From positions 1 through 64,000 of the forward strand of contig CAIQOV010000049.1 in the NCBI GenBank assembly GCA_903873585.1: DNA of 64,000 bases, given 5' to 3'. This document shows positions 8,280 to 18,595 of the stretch, in pieces (positions within the stretch are counted from its first letter, which is position 1; the number at the start of each line of letters is the position of its first letter). Under the pieces are notes generated by a model that was not told where the DNA came from, made no database searches, and saw nothing but the letters and a program-made list of their open reading frames with translations. The DNA is from an uncultured Rhodobacterales bacterium (GTDB taxonomy: Bacteria > Pseudomonadota > Alphaproteobacteria > Rhodobacterales > Rhodobacteraceae). The position numbers and the translations under genes are program-made.

Positions 8280-8894
8280 ATGCACCCCAATCCCGCCTTT
8301 CGCAAAACGGCTGCTGACCGCAACTTGGCCTTCGCACGGGCGCGGGGGTTTGGGGTTTTGTCGGTGAACGGGCCGGATGGGCCGCTGATGGCCCATGTGC
8401 CCTTCTTGTTGTCAGACGATGGCACCACCGCCGATCTGCATCTGGCGCGCTCAAACGCGGTGATTGCGGCGGGGCTTCCTGCGCAGGCGGTTTTGGCGGT
8501 GATGGGGCCAGATGCCTATATCTCTCCGGATTGGTACGGCGTCGACGACCAAGTGCCCACATGGAACTACATCGCCGTGCATCTGCGCGGCACCTTGGTG
8601 CAACTGCCCGATGACGCGATGGATGGCCATGTGAACGCGCTGTCTGACACGTTCGAGGCCCGCTTGGCCCCTAAGCCTGTCTGGAAATCGTCAAAGATGG
8701 GTGACGGCGTGATGGACCGGATGAAGCGGATGATTCTGCCGTTTCGCCTGCACATCACCGCTGTCGATGGCACTTGGAAGCTGAACCAGAACAAAACTAC
8801 TGCCGCACGGGCGGGTGTGATCGCTGCCCTAGAGGCCCAAGGCGGCGCGGCGGCAGATATCGCGCAGGCCATGCGCGACTTGTCTGACGGGTAG
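8280..8894 (+). CDS. FMN-binding negative transcriptional regulator family (PaiB-like)
   Basis: 204 residues matching the PaiB/FMN-binding split-barrel family: an early HNPAF-like opening (MHPNPAFR), MAHVPFLL, and the hallmark YISPDWYG followed by VPTWNYIAVH near residues 80-105. PaiB was named from a Bacillus protease-regulation locus, but the fold suggests flavin binding, so direct DNA binding here is unproven. It has an independent position between the rpmJ terminator and a GST gene. The start is supported by a ribosome-site-like GGAG about 10 bases upstream. Confidence 0.85.
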   Translation: MHPNPAFRKTAADRNLAFARARGFGVLSVNGPDGPLMAHVPFLLSDDGTTADLHLARSNAVIAAGLPAQAVLAVMGPDAYISPDWYGVDDQVPTWNYIAVHLRGTLVQLPDDAMDGHVNALSDTFEARLAPKPVWKSSKMGDGVMDRMKRMILPFRLHITAVDGTWKLNQNKTTAARAGVIAALEAQGGAAADIAQAMRDLSDG

Positions 8895-8968
8895 GCTGCT
8901 TTTTAAGTATCACTTGCGGTCAAGATGGGTAGGATGCGCCAACCGTTCCTTCCAACAAGGCCTTTGCC

Positions 8969-9574
8969 ATGAAACTTTACCACTCTCCCACCACGCCCTT
9001 TGGCCGCAAAGTTATGGCGATGATTCTGGAAATCGGCTTTGCCGACCGGGTCGAGATTATGCCCGCCTCTGGCACGCCTTTGGCGCCGGGCAGCATGCCG
9101 GTCGATCTGAACCCTTTGGGCAAGATCCCCGCCCTTGTGCGCCAAGAGGGTGGCACGATCTATGACAGCCGTGTGATCTGCCGCTATCTGGATGATCTGG
9201 CGGGGTCGAACCTGTATCCAAAGGCCAATTTGTGGGAGGTTTTGACGCTGGAAGCCACCGCCGATGGCATTCTAGAGGCAGCTTTGTTGATGGTGTACGA
9301 AGACCGGCTGCGCCCTGAGGAGAAACGCTTCCCCGATTGGGTCGAAGGCCAATGGTCCAAAATCGCCCGCACGCTTAATGCGCTGGAAAGCTCTTGGATG
9401 GGGCACCTGAATGGCCCGCTGGATATGGGGCAGATCGCTTTGGGCTGCGCCTTGGGCTATCTAGACTTTCGCCATGACGCGCGCGGTTGGCGCGCGGGCC
9501 ACCCCAAGCTAGCCGCTTGGGAGGCGGAAATGGTCAAACGGCCGGCGATGCAGGTCACAATCCCGCGCGCTTAA
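8969..9574 (+). CDS. Glutathione S-transferase family protein
   Basis: 201 residues. The N-terminal thioredoxin-like domain (about 1-80) opens MKLYHSPTTPFGRKV, where the Ser/Thr-Pro region is expected to activate glutathione, and contains NPLGKIPAL and the DSRVICRYLD motif that binds the gamma-glutamyl part. A helical C-terminal domain follows. The substrate is unknown; such enzymes conjugate glutathione to electrophiles or isomerise and dehalogenate small molecules. It stands alone in a short intergenic setting upstream of petABC. Confidence 0.85.
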   Translation: MKLYHSPTTPFGRKVMAMILEIGFADRVEIMPASGTPLAPGSMPVDLNPLGKIPALVRQEGGTIYDSRVICRYLDDLAGSNLYPKANLWEVLTLEATADGILEAALLMVYEDRLRPEEKRFPDWVEGQWSKIARTLNALESSWMGHLNGPLDMGQIALGCALGYLDFRHDARGWRAGHPKLAAWEAEMVKRPAMQVTIPRA

Positions 9575-9785
9575 GGGCTAATCCCGCCCTAACTGCGGGC
9601 GCAGACTGTGGTTTGAAGGCGTTGAATGCACGAAATCGGAAAATGCCGGGGATTCGCCCCCTTTGTCCGCTGGACCTTGCGCCAATCCTTGTCTAAAACC
9701 CGCGCTGCAAGGCTGCGTCACGGGCGCAGTCTGTTTCGAATTAAGGGCCTGCCCGCCGGGCGGCCAGCCGAAGGGAGAAGCATTC

Positions 9786-10349
9786 GTGTCCCATGCTGAA
9801 GATACCGCAGGAACCCGCCGGGATTTCCTGTATTACGCGACCGCCGGGGCCGGCGTTGTCGCAACGGGGGCCGCGGTTTGGCCGCTGGTCAACCAGATGA
9901 ACCCCTCTGCCGACGTGCGCGCACTGGCCTCGATCGAGGTTGATGTCAGCGGCGTGGCCGAAGGCAGCCAGTTGACCGTGCTATGGCGCGGCAAGCCGGT
10001 GTTCATCCGCTACCGCACGGCGGATGAGATCAAGGCGGGCCAAGATGTGGCCTTGTCGGATCTGGTCGACACCAATGCCGAAAATGACAACCTGCCCGCC
10101 GGATCAGAGGCCACAGACGCCAACCGCGCCTTGGACAAAGACGGCAAGTGGCTGGTGATGATGGGCGTTTGCACCCACTTGGGCTGCGTGCCCTTGGGCG
10201 ACGGCGCTGGCGACTTTGGCGGCTGGTTCTGCCCCTGCCACGGCTCGCAATATGACACCGCAGGGCGCATCCGCAAAGGGCCCGCGCCGCGCAATTTGGC
10301 TGTGCCGGTTGCAGCCTTCACCAACGACACCACGATCAAGCTCGGGTAA
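9786..10349 (+). CDS. petA: Ubiquinol-cytochrome c reductase Rieske iron-sulfur subunit
   Basis: 187-residue Rieske protein of the cytochrome bc1 complex, which passes electrons from quinol to cytochrome c1 on the periplasmic side. The N-terminus has a twin-arginine signal (TRRDFLYY) followed by a membrane anchor that is retained. Cluster ligands are in CTHLGC and CPCHGS, with the extra bacterial loop between them. The GTG at 9786 is chosen because GGGAGAAG precedes it; an open frame extends upstream without a ribosome site. It is first of three genes, 12 bases before petB. The 211 bases upstream hold no gene and should contain the operon promoter. Confidence 0.96.
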   Translation: MSHAEDTAGTRRDFLYYATAGAGVVATGAAVWPLVNQMNPSADVRALASIEVDVSGVAEGSQLTVLWRGKPVFIRYRTADEIKAGQDVALSDLVDTNAENDNLPAGSEATDANRALDKDGKWLVMMGVCTHLGCVPLGDGAGDFGGWFCPCHGSQYDTAGRIRKGPAPRNLAVPVAAFTNDTTIKLG

Positions 10350-10361
10350 GGAACGCATCAG

Positions 10362-11675
10362 ATGGCCGGTATCCCGCACGACCACTACGAGCCCAAACCG
10401 GGCTTCCAAACATGGCTTCATAACCGCCTGCCGGTTGTCAGCCTACTGTATGACACATTGATGCTGCCCACACCCAAGAACCTGAATTGGATGTGGATCT
10501 GGGGCATCGTGCTGACCTTCTGTCTGGCGCTGCAAATCGTGACCGGCATTGTGCTGGCCATGCATTACACGCCCAACACCGAACTGGCCTTTGCCAGCGT
10601 TGAACACATCATGCGCGATGTGAACGGCGGCGTGATGTTGCGCTATCTGCACGCCAACGGGGCGTCTTTGTTCTTCTTTGCCGTCTATTGCCACATCTTC
10701 CGTGGCCTGTATTACGGCAGCTATAAAGCACCGCGCGAAGTGACTTGGGTGATCGGCATGATCATCTATTTCCTGATGATCGCGACCGCGTTCATGGGCT
10801 ACGTTCTGCCTTGGGGCCAAATGAGCTTCTGGGGCGCCACCGTGATCACCGGCCTGTTCGGTGCGATCCCCGGCGTGGGCACGGCGCTGCAAGAGTGGCT
10901 GTTGGGCGGGTTTGCTGTTGGCAACGCCACGCTGAACCGCTTCTTCAGCCTGCACTACCTGCTGCCCTTCGTCATCGCTGGCTTGGTCGGCGTGCATATC
11001 TGGGCCTTCCACACTACGGGCAACAACAACCCCACCGGTGTCGAAGTGCGCCGCACCTCGAAGGCCGAGGTTGAGGCCGACACCGTTCCCTTCTGGCCCT
11101 ACTATGTCGTCAAAGACCTGTTCGCGCTGGCGCTGATCATGATGGTGTTCTTTGCCATCGTGGGCTTTATGCCGAACTATCTGGGCGACCCTGACAACTA
11201 CATTCAGGCCAACCCGCTGGCGACACCGGCGCATATCGTGCCCGAATGGTACCTGCTGCCGTTCTACGCCATCTTGCGGACGTTTGATAACACCGTTTGG
11301 GTCGTGCAACTGGTGCAGTTCCTGACCTTTGGCATCGTCGACTCCAAACTGTTCGGCGTGATCGCAATGGCTGGCGCCATTCTGGCAATGGCGCTGGCAC
11401 CTTGGCTTGACACATCCTCGGTTCGGTCGGGCCGCTATCGCCCGATGTTCAAGGCGTGGTTTGCCGTGCTGGTGATCGACTTTGTCGTGCTGATGTGGTG
11501 CGGCAGCCAAGTGCCTTCGGCCTTCACGGGCTGGGTGGGCTTGATCGCGTCGACCTACTGGTTCGCCTATTTCCTCGTGATCCTGCCGCTGCTGGGTGTG
11601 CTTGAAAAGCCGCTGCTGCAACCGGTCTCGATCGAGGCTGACTTCAAGTCGCACTACGCCGATCCGGCCGAGTGA
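10362..11675 (+). CDS. petB: Cytochrome b subunit of the bc1 complex
   Basis: 437-residue integral membrane protein with the expected eight or so helices. It binds two hemes b and forms the quinol-oxidising and quinone-reducing sites. Recognisable blocks are [20 protein letters not shown], the heme-ligating histidines within [14 protein letters not shown] and FHTTGNNNP, and the [13 protein letters not shown] motif (PEWY) of the Qo site. Spacing to petC is 19 bases. An AAGGAA ribosome site precedes the ATG. Confidence 0.97.
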   Translation: MAGIPHDHYEPKPGFQTWLHNRLPVVSLLYDTLMLPTPKNLNWMWIWGIVLTFCLALQIVTGIVLAMHYTPNTELAFASVEHIMRDVNGGVMLRYLHANGASLFFFAVYCHIFRGLYYGSYKAPREVTWVIGMIIYFLMIATAFMGYVLPWGQMSFWGATVITGLFGAIPGVGTALQEWLLGGFAVGNATLNRFFSLHYLLPFVIAGLVGVHIWAFHTTGNNNPTGVEVRRTSKAEVEADTVPFWPYYVVKDLFALALIMMVFFAIVGFMPNYLGDPDNYIQANPLATPAHIVPEWYLLPFYAILRTFDNTVWVVQLVQFLTFGIVDSKLFGVIAMAGAILAMALAPWLDTSSVRSGRYRPMFKAWFAVLVIDFVVLMWCGSQVPSAFTGWVGLIASTYWFAYFLVILPLLGVLEKPLLQPVSIEADFKSHYADPAE

Positions 11676-11694
11676 GAGAAAGGAACTGACTGAG

Positions 11695-12486
11695 ATGTTT
11701 CGCAAAATCGCAATCAGCGCCGTTTCCGCACTGACCCTGATGTCCGGCGCTGCCTGGGCAGAGGGTGAGGGCGCTACGACCGATGTCGCCTTTAGCTTCG
11801 AAGGCCCGTTTGGGGCGTTCGACGAACACCAACTGCAACGCGGGCTTCAGGTTTACACCGAGGTTTGCTCTGCCTGCCACGGGCTAAAGTTCCTACGGAT
11901 CGGCGCTTTGGCCGAACCGGGTGGCCCGAACCTGCCCGAAGAGCAGGTTAAGGCCTATGCCAAGAACATCACCGTGACCGACGCTGTGACGGGCGAAGAT
12001 CGTGTGGCAACACCCGCCGATCACTTCCCACCCAACCTTGCCGCTGGCGCACCTGACCTGTCGGTCATGGCAAAGGCGCGTAAGGGCTTTTCCGGCCCCT
12101 ACGGTCTGGGCACCAACCAGTTGTTCAAGGGCATGGGCGGCCCAGAGCATATCTATTCGATCATCACCGGCTTTACCGGCGAATCGAAAGAGATTGCTGG
12201 CGTGACGCTCTATGAAAACCACGCCTTCCCCGGTGGTTGGATGGCCATGATGAACGAAGCGCTGGTGGCAAATCAGGTCACCTATGCTGACGGCACAGAA
12301 GCCAGCTTGGAAAACGAAGCCAAGGATGTTGCAGCCTTCTTGATGTGGGCCGCTGAACCCAAGATGATGACGCGCAAGGAATCCGGCTTCAAAGCCGTGT
12401 TGCTGCTGGGTCTGTTGTCGGTTCTGCTGTACCTGACCAACAAGAAACTGTGGTCGAAGGTTAAGGGCAAAAAGCTGGCCCACTAA
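11695..12486 (+). CDS. petC: Cytochrome c1 subunit of the bc1 complex
   Basis: 263-residue periplasmic c-type cytochrome anchored by a C-terminal helix ([13 protein letters not shown]). A cleavable signal peptide ends at AWA. Heme is attached at CSACH near residue 58-62 of the precursor, with a distal Met probably in the [11 protein letters not shown] segment. It receives electrons from the Rieske protein and passes them to cytochrome c2 or cy, serving both respiration and photosynthetic cyclic flow. ATG 11695 follows GAAAGGAACTG. A strong terminator ends the operon. Confidence 0.96.
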   Translation: MFRKIAISAVSALTLMSGAAWAEGEGATTDVAFSFEGPFGAFDEHQLQRGLQVYTEVCSACHGLKFLRIGALAEPGGPNLPEEQVKAYAKNITVTDAVTGEDRVATPADHFPPNLAAGAPDLSVMAKARKGFSGPYGLGTNQLFKGMGGPEHIYSIITGFTGESKEIAGVTLYENHAFPGGWMAMMNEALVANQVTYADGTEASLENEAKDVAAFLMWAAEPKMMTRKESGFKAVLLLGLLSVLLYLTNKKLWSKVKGKKLAH

Positions 12487-12504
12487 GGTTTCGCACATGA
12501 TTTA

Positions 12505-12535
12505 AAAGGCCCCGCACATCGTGCGGGGCCTTTTT
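12505..12535 (+). terminator. petABC terminator
   Basis: Perfect inverted repeat GGCCCCGCAC / GTGCGGGGCC around a 3-base loop, flanked by A-run and TTTTT. It may also act in reverse for thiQ, whose stop is 4 bases away, because an AAAA precedes the stem. Confidence 0.93.
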
Positions 12536-12538
12536 CGT

Positions 12539-13231
12539 TCAACCCAGATAATCGCGCAATGCTGGCGGCGGATCAGCAAAGATCGCATCCGTCGCCACAG
12601 GCGCATCGGCCACGCCGTCATGCACCAAGCAAACCCCCTCTGCAAAGCGCCGCGCATCGGCGGGGTCGTGCGTTACCAGCACAACGGTTGTGCCATTCTC
12701 AGCGGCAAGTTCCGTGACCAAGCCCAACAGATCGGCTTTCAGCGCAGGGCCAAGGGCGGCGAAGGGTTCATCTAGCAACAACACTGGCCGCGCTTGCAGC
12801 AACACACGGCCCAAGGCGGCGCGACCCAGTTGGCCACCCGACAGGCTTGCAGGCTTACGCGCGCCCATGCCGTGCAGGCCCAAGCGGTGCAACACCGCCT
12901 CTACCCGCGCCAGATCGCTGGCGCTAAGCCGTAGCCGAGGATCAATCGCCAGCCCAAGGTTCTGCGCCACGCTTAGATGCGGGAACAGGTTTTGGTCCTG
13001 AAATAAGATCGACACCGGCCTTTGCGCAGGCGTCAGCGCCGCCAAATCGCGCCCTTGCCACAGGATCCGCCCCGCACTTGGCGCGATAAACCCCGCCAGC
13101 CCCATCAGCAACGTCGACTTGCCCGCCCCCGAAGGCCCCAGCATAGCCAAGCGCGCCCCTGCGGGCAGGTGCCAGTTGGCCGAGACGTGAAAGCCGTCTT
13201 GCGTTAGGCGCAGGTGGTCAAGGTGCAGCAC
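12539..13231 (-). CDS. thiQ: Thiamine ABC transporter ATP-binding protein
   Basis: 230-residue ATPase with Walker A GPSGAGKST, signature LSGGQLGR, Walker B VLLLDEPFAALG and H-loop THD. The Gly-Gln-Leu-Gly form of the signature is seen in ThiQ-type proteins. The GTG start at 13231 (reading VLHLDHLRL) overlaps the end of thiP by 14 bases; longer open frame upstream lies within thiP and is discarded. It energises import of thiamine or its phosphate through ThiP. Confidence 0.88.
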   Translation of the reverse strand: MLHLDHLRLTQDGFHVSANWHLPAGARLAMLGPSGAGKSTLLMGLAGFIAPSAGRILWQGRDLAALTPAQRPVSILFQDQNLFPHLSVAQNLGLAIDPRLRLSASDLARVEAVLHRLGLHGMGARKPASLSGGQLGRAALGRVLLQARPVLLLDEPFAALGPALKADLLGLVTELAAENGTTVVLVTHDPADARRFAEGVCLVHDGVADAPVATDAIFADPPPALRDYLG

Positions 13232-14735
13232 GGCGGCCTCCGATGTCACAAAGGGCGAACAGGGCGAAACTGCTCGCCACCAGAACAAGGGCAGCGGCGG
13301 CGGCTTGGTCCATCCGGTAAGCCCCCGATAGGCGCTGCACCACCAAGGGCAACGTGGCCTGATCGTGCCCCGCAAACAGCGCCACCACACCCAGATCGCC
13401 CATCGACAAAGCCGCCGCCAACCCTGCCCCCATGCCCAAAGGGCGGACCAAGCGCGGCAGAGTCAACCAGCGCAAGCGCGCAGCGCCTGACAGCCCCAAG
13501 GTCTGCGCCAAGCGGTCGTAATTGCGGTGCAGATCGCGGGCTTGGGGCAACAGCAGGCGAAACAGAAAGGGCAGCGCCATCAAGGCGTTGACCAACACCG
13601 TGACGGGAAGTGCAATAGTTTCAGGCTGCACGAAAGATCGCGTCAGCAAGAACAACCCCGTGCCCAGCACAAGCCCGCTGGTGGCCAAGGGCAACATCGC
13701 AGCAGCTTCCACCCAAGCAGCCCCCACGACCTTGGCCTGCACCAACACCAGCGCCGCCGTCACCGACAACACCGCCGCCGCCATCGCCATCAACGCCGAT
13801 CGCAACGCCGCTTGCCAGACCATCGCTGGCAACTGCAGCACCGCAGGCGCACCGTCCGCCACCACAGCCACCAGCGGCAGAATCAAGAACACCGCCGCCA
13901 AAGCCAACACCGGCGCATCGACCCAATGCGCCTTTTGCCCCGCCTGAGCGCGGTCAAGCCCAAGGCCCAAGCCTTCGGGCAGGGTAAAGCGGGCAGCCAC
14001 CGTCACCGCCACAGCACAAACCGCAAACTGCACCCCAGCCAAAAGGGCGGCATGGCCGGGATCAAAATCAAACCGCAGCGCTTGGTAAATCGCCAGTTCC
14101 AGCGTGGTGGCGGCAGGCCCGCCACCCAAGGTCAGGGCCACCACAAAGGACGTCAGGCACACCAGAAAGATCGCCAAAGCCACCCCCGGCAGAACCGCAG
14201 CCAGCATGGGCAGCTCGATATGGCGAAAGGTCGATGGCAAGCCAAGCGTTTGCGCCAGACGAAACCGCTCTGCCGGAATAGACTGCCAGCCGTTCAGCAG
14301 CATTCTGGTGGCAAGCGGCAGGTTGAAAAACACATGCGCCAGCACCACGCCGTGCAGGCCATAGATCGTGACCGTTGGCAGGCCCAAGGCCGCCAACGTC
14401 TGGTTCAGCACCCCGTTGCGCCCGTAAAGACTTACCAAGCCCAAGACCGCCACAATCACCGGCAGCAAGAACGGCGCGCCCATCAGCACGATCAGCGCCC
14501 TGCGCCCCGCAAAGCGGGTGCGCGCCAAGGCGCGGGCGACGGGCATCGCCAAAAGGCACGACAGCAGGGTGGAAAGCGCCGCTTGCATCAGCGTAAAGCG
14601 CAGCGCTGCCCAATCGGCGGGGTGCAATGCAACACCCTTAGCCTGAACCGCAAGCGCCAGTGCCGTTCCCAGCACCAGCGCCGCAATGCCGCTTGCCAGC
14701 GCCCAAGCGCTTATTGCGACAAAACGGTTTGCCAT
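13218..14735 (-). CDS. thiP: Thiamine ABC transporter permease
   Basis: 505-residue double-length permease with about 12 helices. It contains two homologous halves, each with an EAA-type loop (one near the RLAQTLGLPSTFRHIELP segment, the second near RLAQTLGLSGAARLRWLTLP). This fused layout is characteristic of ThiP and ferric-iron type importers. It overlaps thiB by 25 bases and thiQ by 14, so the three genes are translated as a coupled operon. Confidence 0.88.
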   Translation of the reverse strand: MANRFVAISAWALASGIAALVLGTALALAVQAKGVALHPADWAALRFTLMQAALSTLLSCLLAMPVARALARTRFAGRRALIVLMGAPFLLPVIVAVLGLVSLYGRNGVLNQTLAALGLPTVTIYGLHGVVLAHVFFNLPLATRMLLNGWQSIPAERFRLAQTLGLPSTFRHIELPMLAAVLPGVALAIFLVCLTSFVVALTLGGGPAATTLELAIYQALRFDFDPGHAALLAGVQFAVCAVAVTVAARFTLPEGLGLGLDRAQAGQKAHWVDAPVLALAAVFLILPLVAVVADGAPAVLQLPAMVWQAALRSALMAMAAAVLSVTAALVLVQAKVVGAAWVEAAAMLPLATSGLVLGTGLFLLTRSFVQPETIALPVTVLVNALMALPFLFRLLLPQARDLHRNYDRLAQTLGLSGAARLRWLTLPRLVRPLGMGAGLAAALSMGDLGVVALFAGHDQATLPLVVQRLSGAYRMDQAAAAALVLVASSFALFALCDIGGRRAAP

Positions 14736-15697
14736 TCTTCCACCGCCGCCTTGCGGCCAGCCTCGGCCTCTACCGGCGTCAGCAACAGCGATTTCGCAGG
14801 CTGGATCAGGGTTTCAAAGCCCGCAGGCAGGCCAGCGGCGGGGGTTTTGGCGGGATACATCCAGTTGGTGGTGGGGATCACGGCTTGGGCGGCATCGCTG
14901 GCAAGGTAGGCCAAGAACTGATCCGCCAGCGCTTGCTGCTTAGAGGACGCCAGTTTGCCCGCCACTTCGATCTGCATATACTGCCCCTCGTCAAAGGCCG
15001 CCGCCGACTTGCTGGCGTCTTTCTCGGCGATCAGGTGGTAGGCGGGGGAAGTGGTGTAAGACAAAACCATATCCGCCTCGCCCTTTAGGAACAGGCCATA
15101 GGCTGCGTCCCATGATGGGGTGACGGTGACGATGTTGTCGGCCAAATCTTTCCAGATCTGCGCCGATTGGTCGCCATACGCCGCTTTCACCCACATCACC
15201 AAACCCAAACCGGGGGTGGAGGAGCGCGGATCTTCGATCACGATCTTTAGGTTCGATGCCGCGAGTTCTTTGAACGACTTCGGCGGCGCGGTCAGCTTGG
15301 TGTTGTCATAGACAAAGGCAAACCAGCCCCAATCGAAGGGTGCAAAATTCGCGTCCGTATAAGGAACGGGCAGATCGTTCGGGGCCTGCGCAGCCAAGGG
15401 CGCAAACAGGCCGGTGGCGCGGGCGGTTTCTGTCAGGGCCGTGTCCAGCCCCAGCACGATGTCGGCCGACGATCCTGCGCCTTCCATCTGCAAGCGCGAT
15501 AGAACGGCGGCACCGTCGCCTGCGGTGACATAAGCCACGGTGCAGGCGCATTCAGCTTCAAAGCCCTTGGCGATGGCAGGGCCGGGGCCCCATTCAGCGG
15601 CGAAACTGTCGTAGGTCAGAACTCTCAGCACAGGGGTTTCGGCCATGGCCATGGGGGCCAAAGACAGGAACGCCAGTGCAAGATGGATGGTTTTCAT
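14711..15697 (-). CDS. thiB: Thiamine ABC transporter periplasmic binding protein
   Basis: 328-residue precursor with a cleavable signal (MKTIHLALAFLSLAPMAMA) and a mature domain opening TPVLRVLTYDSFAAEWGPGP, typical of ThiB/TbpA. The TYDSF element lines the ligand site in this family. ATG 15697 is chosen because GGAGAG sits 4 bases upstream; an earlier ATG overlaps that ribosome site. It is first gene after the TPP riboswitch, so expression should fall when thiamine pyrophosphate is plentiful. Confidence 0.92.
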   Translation of the reverse strand: MKTIHLALAFLSLAPMAMAETPVLRVLTYDSFAAEWGPGPAIAKGFEAECACTVAYVTAGDGAAVLSRLQMEGAGSSADIVLGLDTALTETARATGLFAPLAAQAPNDLPVPYTDANFAPFDWGWFAFVYDNTKLTAPPKSFKELAASNLKIVIEDPRSSTPGLGLVMWVKAAYGDQSAQIWKDLADNIVTVTPSWDAAYGLFLKGEADMVLSYTTSPAYHLIAEKDASKSAAAFDEGQYMQIEVAGKLASSKQQALADQFLAYLASDAAQAVIPTTNWMYPAKTPAAGLPAGFETLIQPAKSLLLTPVEAEAGRKAAVEEWQTVLSQ

Positions 15698-15746
15698 AGC
15701 TCTCTCCATTTTGCGACGGGCGGGAATGGAGTGGACTTATCCAGCA

Positions 15747-15828
15747 CCTTCCCTCCGCCGGTATGATCCGGGTCAGGTTCAACGGGTCCGCTTGCGCATC
15801 TCAGCCTGTTGTCAGGCACCCCGAGGTG
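15747..15828 (-). promoter_or_regulatory. TPP riboswitch (THI element) controlling thiBPQ
   Basis: On the minus strand the leader carries the conserved THI-box parts in order: CTGAGA (15799-15804), ACCCGTTGAACCTGA (about 15773-15787) and GGCGGAGGGAA (15749-15759). These form the pyrimidine- and pyrophosphate-sensing helices of the thiamine pyrophosphate aptamer. The start codon of thiB follows about 50 bases later with its ribosome site in between, which suggests control of translation initiation or early termination. Confidence 0.95.
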
Positions 15829-15944
15829 AGGCGGAAGATAGGGCTTTCGAAGGTGGGCGCAAGGGTGAATGCGCAAAAGGCGGATTGCAAAAAGGGTGGC
15901 GCGGCGCGGGTTTTGGCCTATGCTTTTGGCATGGCATGGCGGGG

Positions 15945-16535
15945 ATGGGCAAAATGATGCTGCGGGCGGCGCTGGTGTGGATGATGTGCTCTCCCGCTTT
16001 TGCGGGGTGTTTGGGGGAGGATGACTTGCTGAAAGGCGTGCAGGTTAAGCTGCAAGACGGGTCAAACTGGCATGTGCAGCGCGGCGCGCATGACATGATC
16101 AGGGCCGATCAAACCAACGCCGAAGGAAGCTATGCCCGCTATGTGGTGACAAAGTTCGGGGTTTACCCCGCTGAAAGCACCCGCAATGGGCACGGCGATA
16201 TGTCGGAATACACCTATGCCCGCAGCCAGCCAACGCCTGTGGCGGGGCTGGATTGGACATCAAACGCGCGGGCGGTTGTGACGCCCGTGGGCGGCGCGCC
16301 AAACGCCAAGTGGCGCGAAAAGGTGCATGTCACGGTGGGCGCATTGGAGCAGGTGCAAATCAGCGACTGCACCTATGACGTGCTTGCGATGGATATGGGC
16401 CACCTAGGCGGCCCCAACCCGACCGTGCAGCATTTCACCTATTTCCCCGACCTGCGCTTTGGCATCCAGACGCGCATCACCTATCCGGCGGATACGGTGA
16501 AGAAATCAGCCGTTTTGGCGATGACGGCGGATTAG
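15945..16535 (+). CDS. Hypothetical exported protein
   Basis: About 196 residues, not recognised beyond a clear signal peptide ([20 protein letters not shown]) and a mature start GCLGEDD. The mature part is predicted beta-rich with two or three Cys (early GCLG, ISDCTYD), which may form a periplasmic disulfide. Starts at 15945, 15954 and 15957 are all possible; GGCGGGG precedes them. It is divergent from the thiamine operon, so the 116-base gap after the riboswitch should hold both promoters. Function unknown. Confidence 0.65.
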   Translation: MGKMMLRAALVWMMCSPAFAGCLGEDDLLKGVQVKLQDGSNWHVQRGAHDMIRADQTNAEGSYARYVVTKFGVYPAESTRNGHGDMSEYTYARSQPTPVAGLDWTSNARAVVTPVGGAPNAKWREKVHVTVGALEQVQISDCTYDVLAMDMGHLGGPNPTVQHFTYFPDLRFGIQTRITYPADTVKKSAVLAMTAD

Positions 16536-16611
16536 GGCCACGATTTTTCTGCGAAAAATCTGTTGCTACCGCTGCGATTGCCTTAAGGAAGCCAAAAGAC
16601 CGGAGACGACC

Positions 16612-17712
16612 ATGAGCCTGAACACCTTTGGACATATGTTCCGCTTCACCACTTGGGGTGAAAGCCATGGGCCGGCTATTGGGGCGACGGTGGATGGCTG
16701 CCCCTCGGGCATCGCGCTGACGGAAGCAGATTTGCAGCCTTGGCTGGATAAGCGCAAGCCGGGCACATCGAAGTTCACCACCCAGCGCAAGGAAGCCGAT
16801 GAGGTGCGCATTCTGTCGGGGGTGTTTGACGGACGCACGACCGGCACGCCCATTCAGCTGATGATCGAGAACACCGACCAACGCTCAAAGGATTACGGCG
16901 ATATTGCCCAAGCCTTTCGGCCGGGCCATGCCGACATCACCTATCATCAGAAATACGGTGTGCGCGATTATCGCGGCGGTGGGCGGTCTTCGGCGCGCGA
17001 AACGGCCAGCAGGGTGGCGGCGGGCGGGGTGGCGCGGGCGGTGCTGGCGCATCTGGTGCCTGCGCTGACCATCACGGGCTATATGGTGCAAATGGGGCCG
17101 CGTCAGATTGACCGCAGCCGGTTTGACTGGGCGCAGATTGAGGAGAACCCGTTTTGGTGCCCCGACCCTGTCGCAGCAAAGGATTGGGCCGAGTATTTGG
17201 ATGGGCTGCGGCTGTCACATGACTCGGTCGGTGCGGTGATCGAGGTGGTGGCGCGCGGTGTGCCTGCTGGCTTGGGTGCGCCGCTGTATGGCAAGCTGGA
17301 TTCTGATTTGGCCAGCGCGATGATGTCGATCAACGCGGTCAAGGCGGTTGAAATTGGCGACGGAATGGCCTCGGCTTGCCTAACGGGTGTTGAAAATGCC
17401 GATGAAATTCGCATGGGGCCAAACGGGCCAGAGTTTTTGTCGAACCACGCGGGGGGCATTCTGGGCGGCATCAGTTCGGGCCAGCCGGTGGTATGCCGCT
17501 TTGCGGTGAAGCCGACCTCTAGCATCCTAACCCCGCGCCGCACGATCAACACGCGCGGGGAAGAGGTTGATCTGATCACCAAGGGCCGCCACGACCCCTG
17601 TGTCGGTATCCGCGCCGTGCCGGTGGGCGAGGCGATGATGGCGCTGGTGCTGGCGGATCATCTGCTGCTGGATCGTGGGCAAACGGGCGGTGTGCGCGGC
17701 GTGATCGGGTAA
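16612..17712 (+). CDS. aroC: Chorismate synthase
   Basis: Seventh enzyme of the shikimate pathway; converts EPSP to chorismate using reduced FMN. Length 366 is normal. Signatures are [13 protein letters not shown] near the N-terminus, [16 protein letters not shown] around residues 124-139 and the late [13 protein letters not shown] region (family DP/RHDPC block [12 protein letters not shown]). ATG preceded by GGAGACGACC. It is convergent with the next gene, with the two stop codons directly adjacent. Confidence 0.96.
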   Translation: MSLNTFGHMFRFTTWGESHGPAIGATVDGCPSGIALTEADLQPWLDKRKPGTSKFTTQRKEADEVRILSGVFDGRTTGTPIQLMIENTDQRSKDYGDIAQAFRPGHADITYHQKYGVRDYRGGGRSSARETASRVAAGGVARAVLAHLVPALTITGYMVQMGPRQIDRSRFDWAQIEENPFWCPDPVAAKDWAEYLDGLRLSHDSVGAVIEVVARGVPAGLGAPLYGKLDSDLASAMMSINAVKAVEIGDGMASACLTGVENADEIRMGPNGPEFLSNHAGGILGGISSGQPVVCRFAVKPTSSILTPRRTINTRGEEVDLITKGRHDPCVGIRAVPVGEAMMALVLADHLLLDRGQTGGVRGVIG

Positions 17713-18579
17713 CTAGCGCGGGGCCTGACGGGCCATTTGCACGGCCAAGATGCCTGCCATGGCGATCAGCACGCCGATGATGTCAGTCAGGCTGACGCGC
17801 TCGCCCAGCAAGACGGCGGCGATGGCGACGCCGAAGAACGGGTTCAGGAAGTGGAAGGTGCTGGCGCGAATGGCCCCTACGCGGCCCACCAGCGCGAACC
17901 AGACCATGGTTGCGGTCAGGCCGGGGATGAAGATTTGATAGGTTAAAGTCGCCACAAGTTGCGGGGTGACATGGAAGCGCGGGGTTTCAAAGGCCAGCGC
18001 AGCCACGGCCAACAGCGCTGATCCAACCAGCATTTGCAAGCCAACCACCATCAACAGGTTGCCCCCAGCGCTGACCGCTTTGACCTGCCGTGTGGCAAAG
18101 GCCAAGGCGGTGGCGGCGATGACGCACAGGGCCACGCCCGTCACATCAGCGCCTTGGGTGATACGGCCGGCCATAATCAACGCCACGCCAGCAAAGCCTG
18201 CGACAAGGCCGCCGAAGCCCAAACGCGACAGACGCTCTCCTTGGGCAAAGCCGATGGCGGCGACGATCAGGGGCATGGCAGAGGCGATGACAGAGGCAAG
18301 CGCGCCTTCCACCCATTGCAAGGCGACAAAGTTCAGGCCCAGATACAGGCCGTTCTGGCAAAAGCCAAAGATCAGCACGCTGCGGCGAATGGCAGGGCTA
18401 AGGTGCCAGCTTTGGCCGCGCATCCGCGCCACCATCACGGCAATCGCGCCCGATATCGCAAAACGCAGCGCCAGCACCGCGAGGGGCGAGGCGTCGACCA
18501 CAATGATCCGCCCCGTCGCAAAGGCCGAGGACCACATCAGCGAAAAGCAAAGGCCCATCAGCAGGGCAACAAAATCCAT
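17713..18579 (-). CDS. DMT-superfamily (EamA) transporter
   Basis: 288 residues, ten predicted helices arranged as two EamA repeats. The first repeat opens ALLMGLCFSLMWSSAFATGR and the second contains the typical PVxA/LLGERVSLTDIIG ending. Substrate unknown; relatives export amino acids or metabolites. The start at 18579 (MDFVALL) lies only 17 bases past the T-run of the hup terminator. Its promoter must therefore sit within or upstream of that terminator or the hup gene. Its stop abuts aroC's stop. Confidence 0.8.
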   Translation of the reverse strand: MDFVALLMGLCFSLMWSSAFATGRIIVVDASPLAVLALRFAISGAIAVMVARMRGQSWHLSPAIRRSVLIFGFCQNGLYLGLNFVALQWVEGALASVIASAMPLIVAAIGFAQGERLSRLGFGGLVAGFAGVALIMAGRITQGADVTGVALCVIAATALAFATRQVKAVSAGGNLLMVVGLQMLVGSALLAVAALAFETPRFHVTPQLVATLTYQIFIPGLTATMVWFALVGRVGAIRASTFHFLNPFFGVAIAAVLLGERVSLTDIIGVLIAMAGILAVQMARQAPR

Positions 18580-18595
18580 AGCGCGCCGCCCAATG

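Noticed and set aside
10443-11705. 420-codon minus-strand open frame opposite petB
   Set aside because: His/Gln-rich antisense shadow of cytochrome b; no motif, no ribosome site.
13527-14909. 460-codon open frame on the plus strand opposite thiP/thiB
   Set aside because: It is antisense to well-supported genes and has His/Arg/Gln-rich low-complexity translation typical of high-GC antisense frames.
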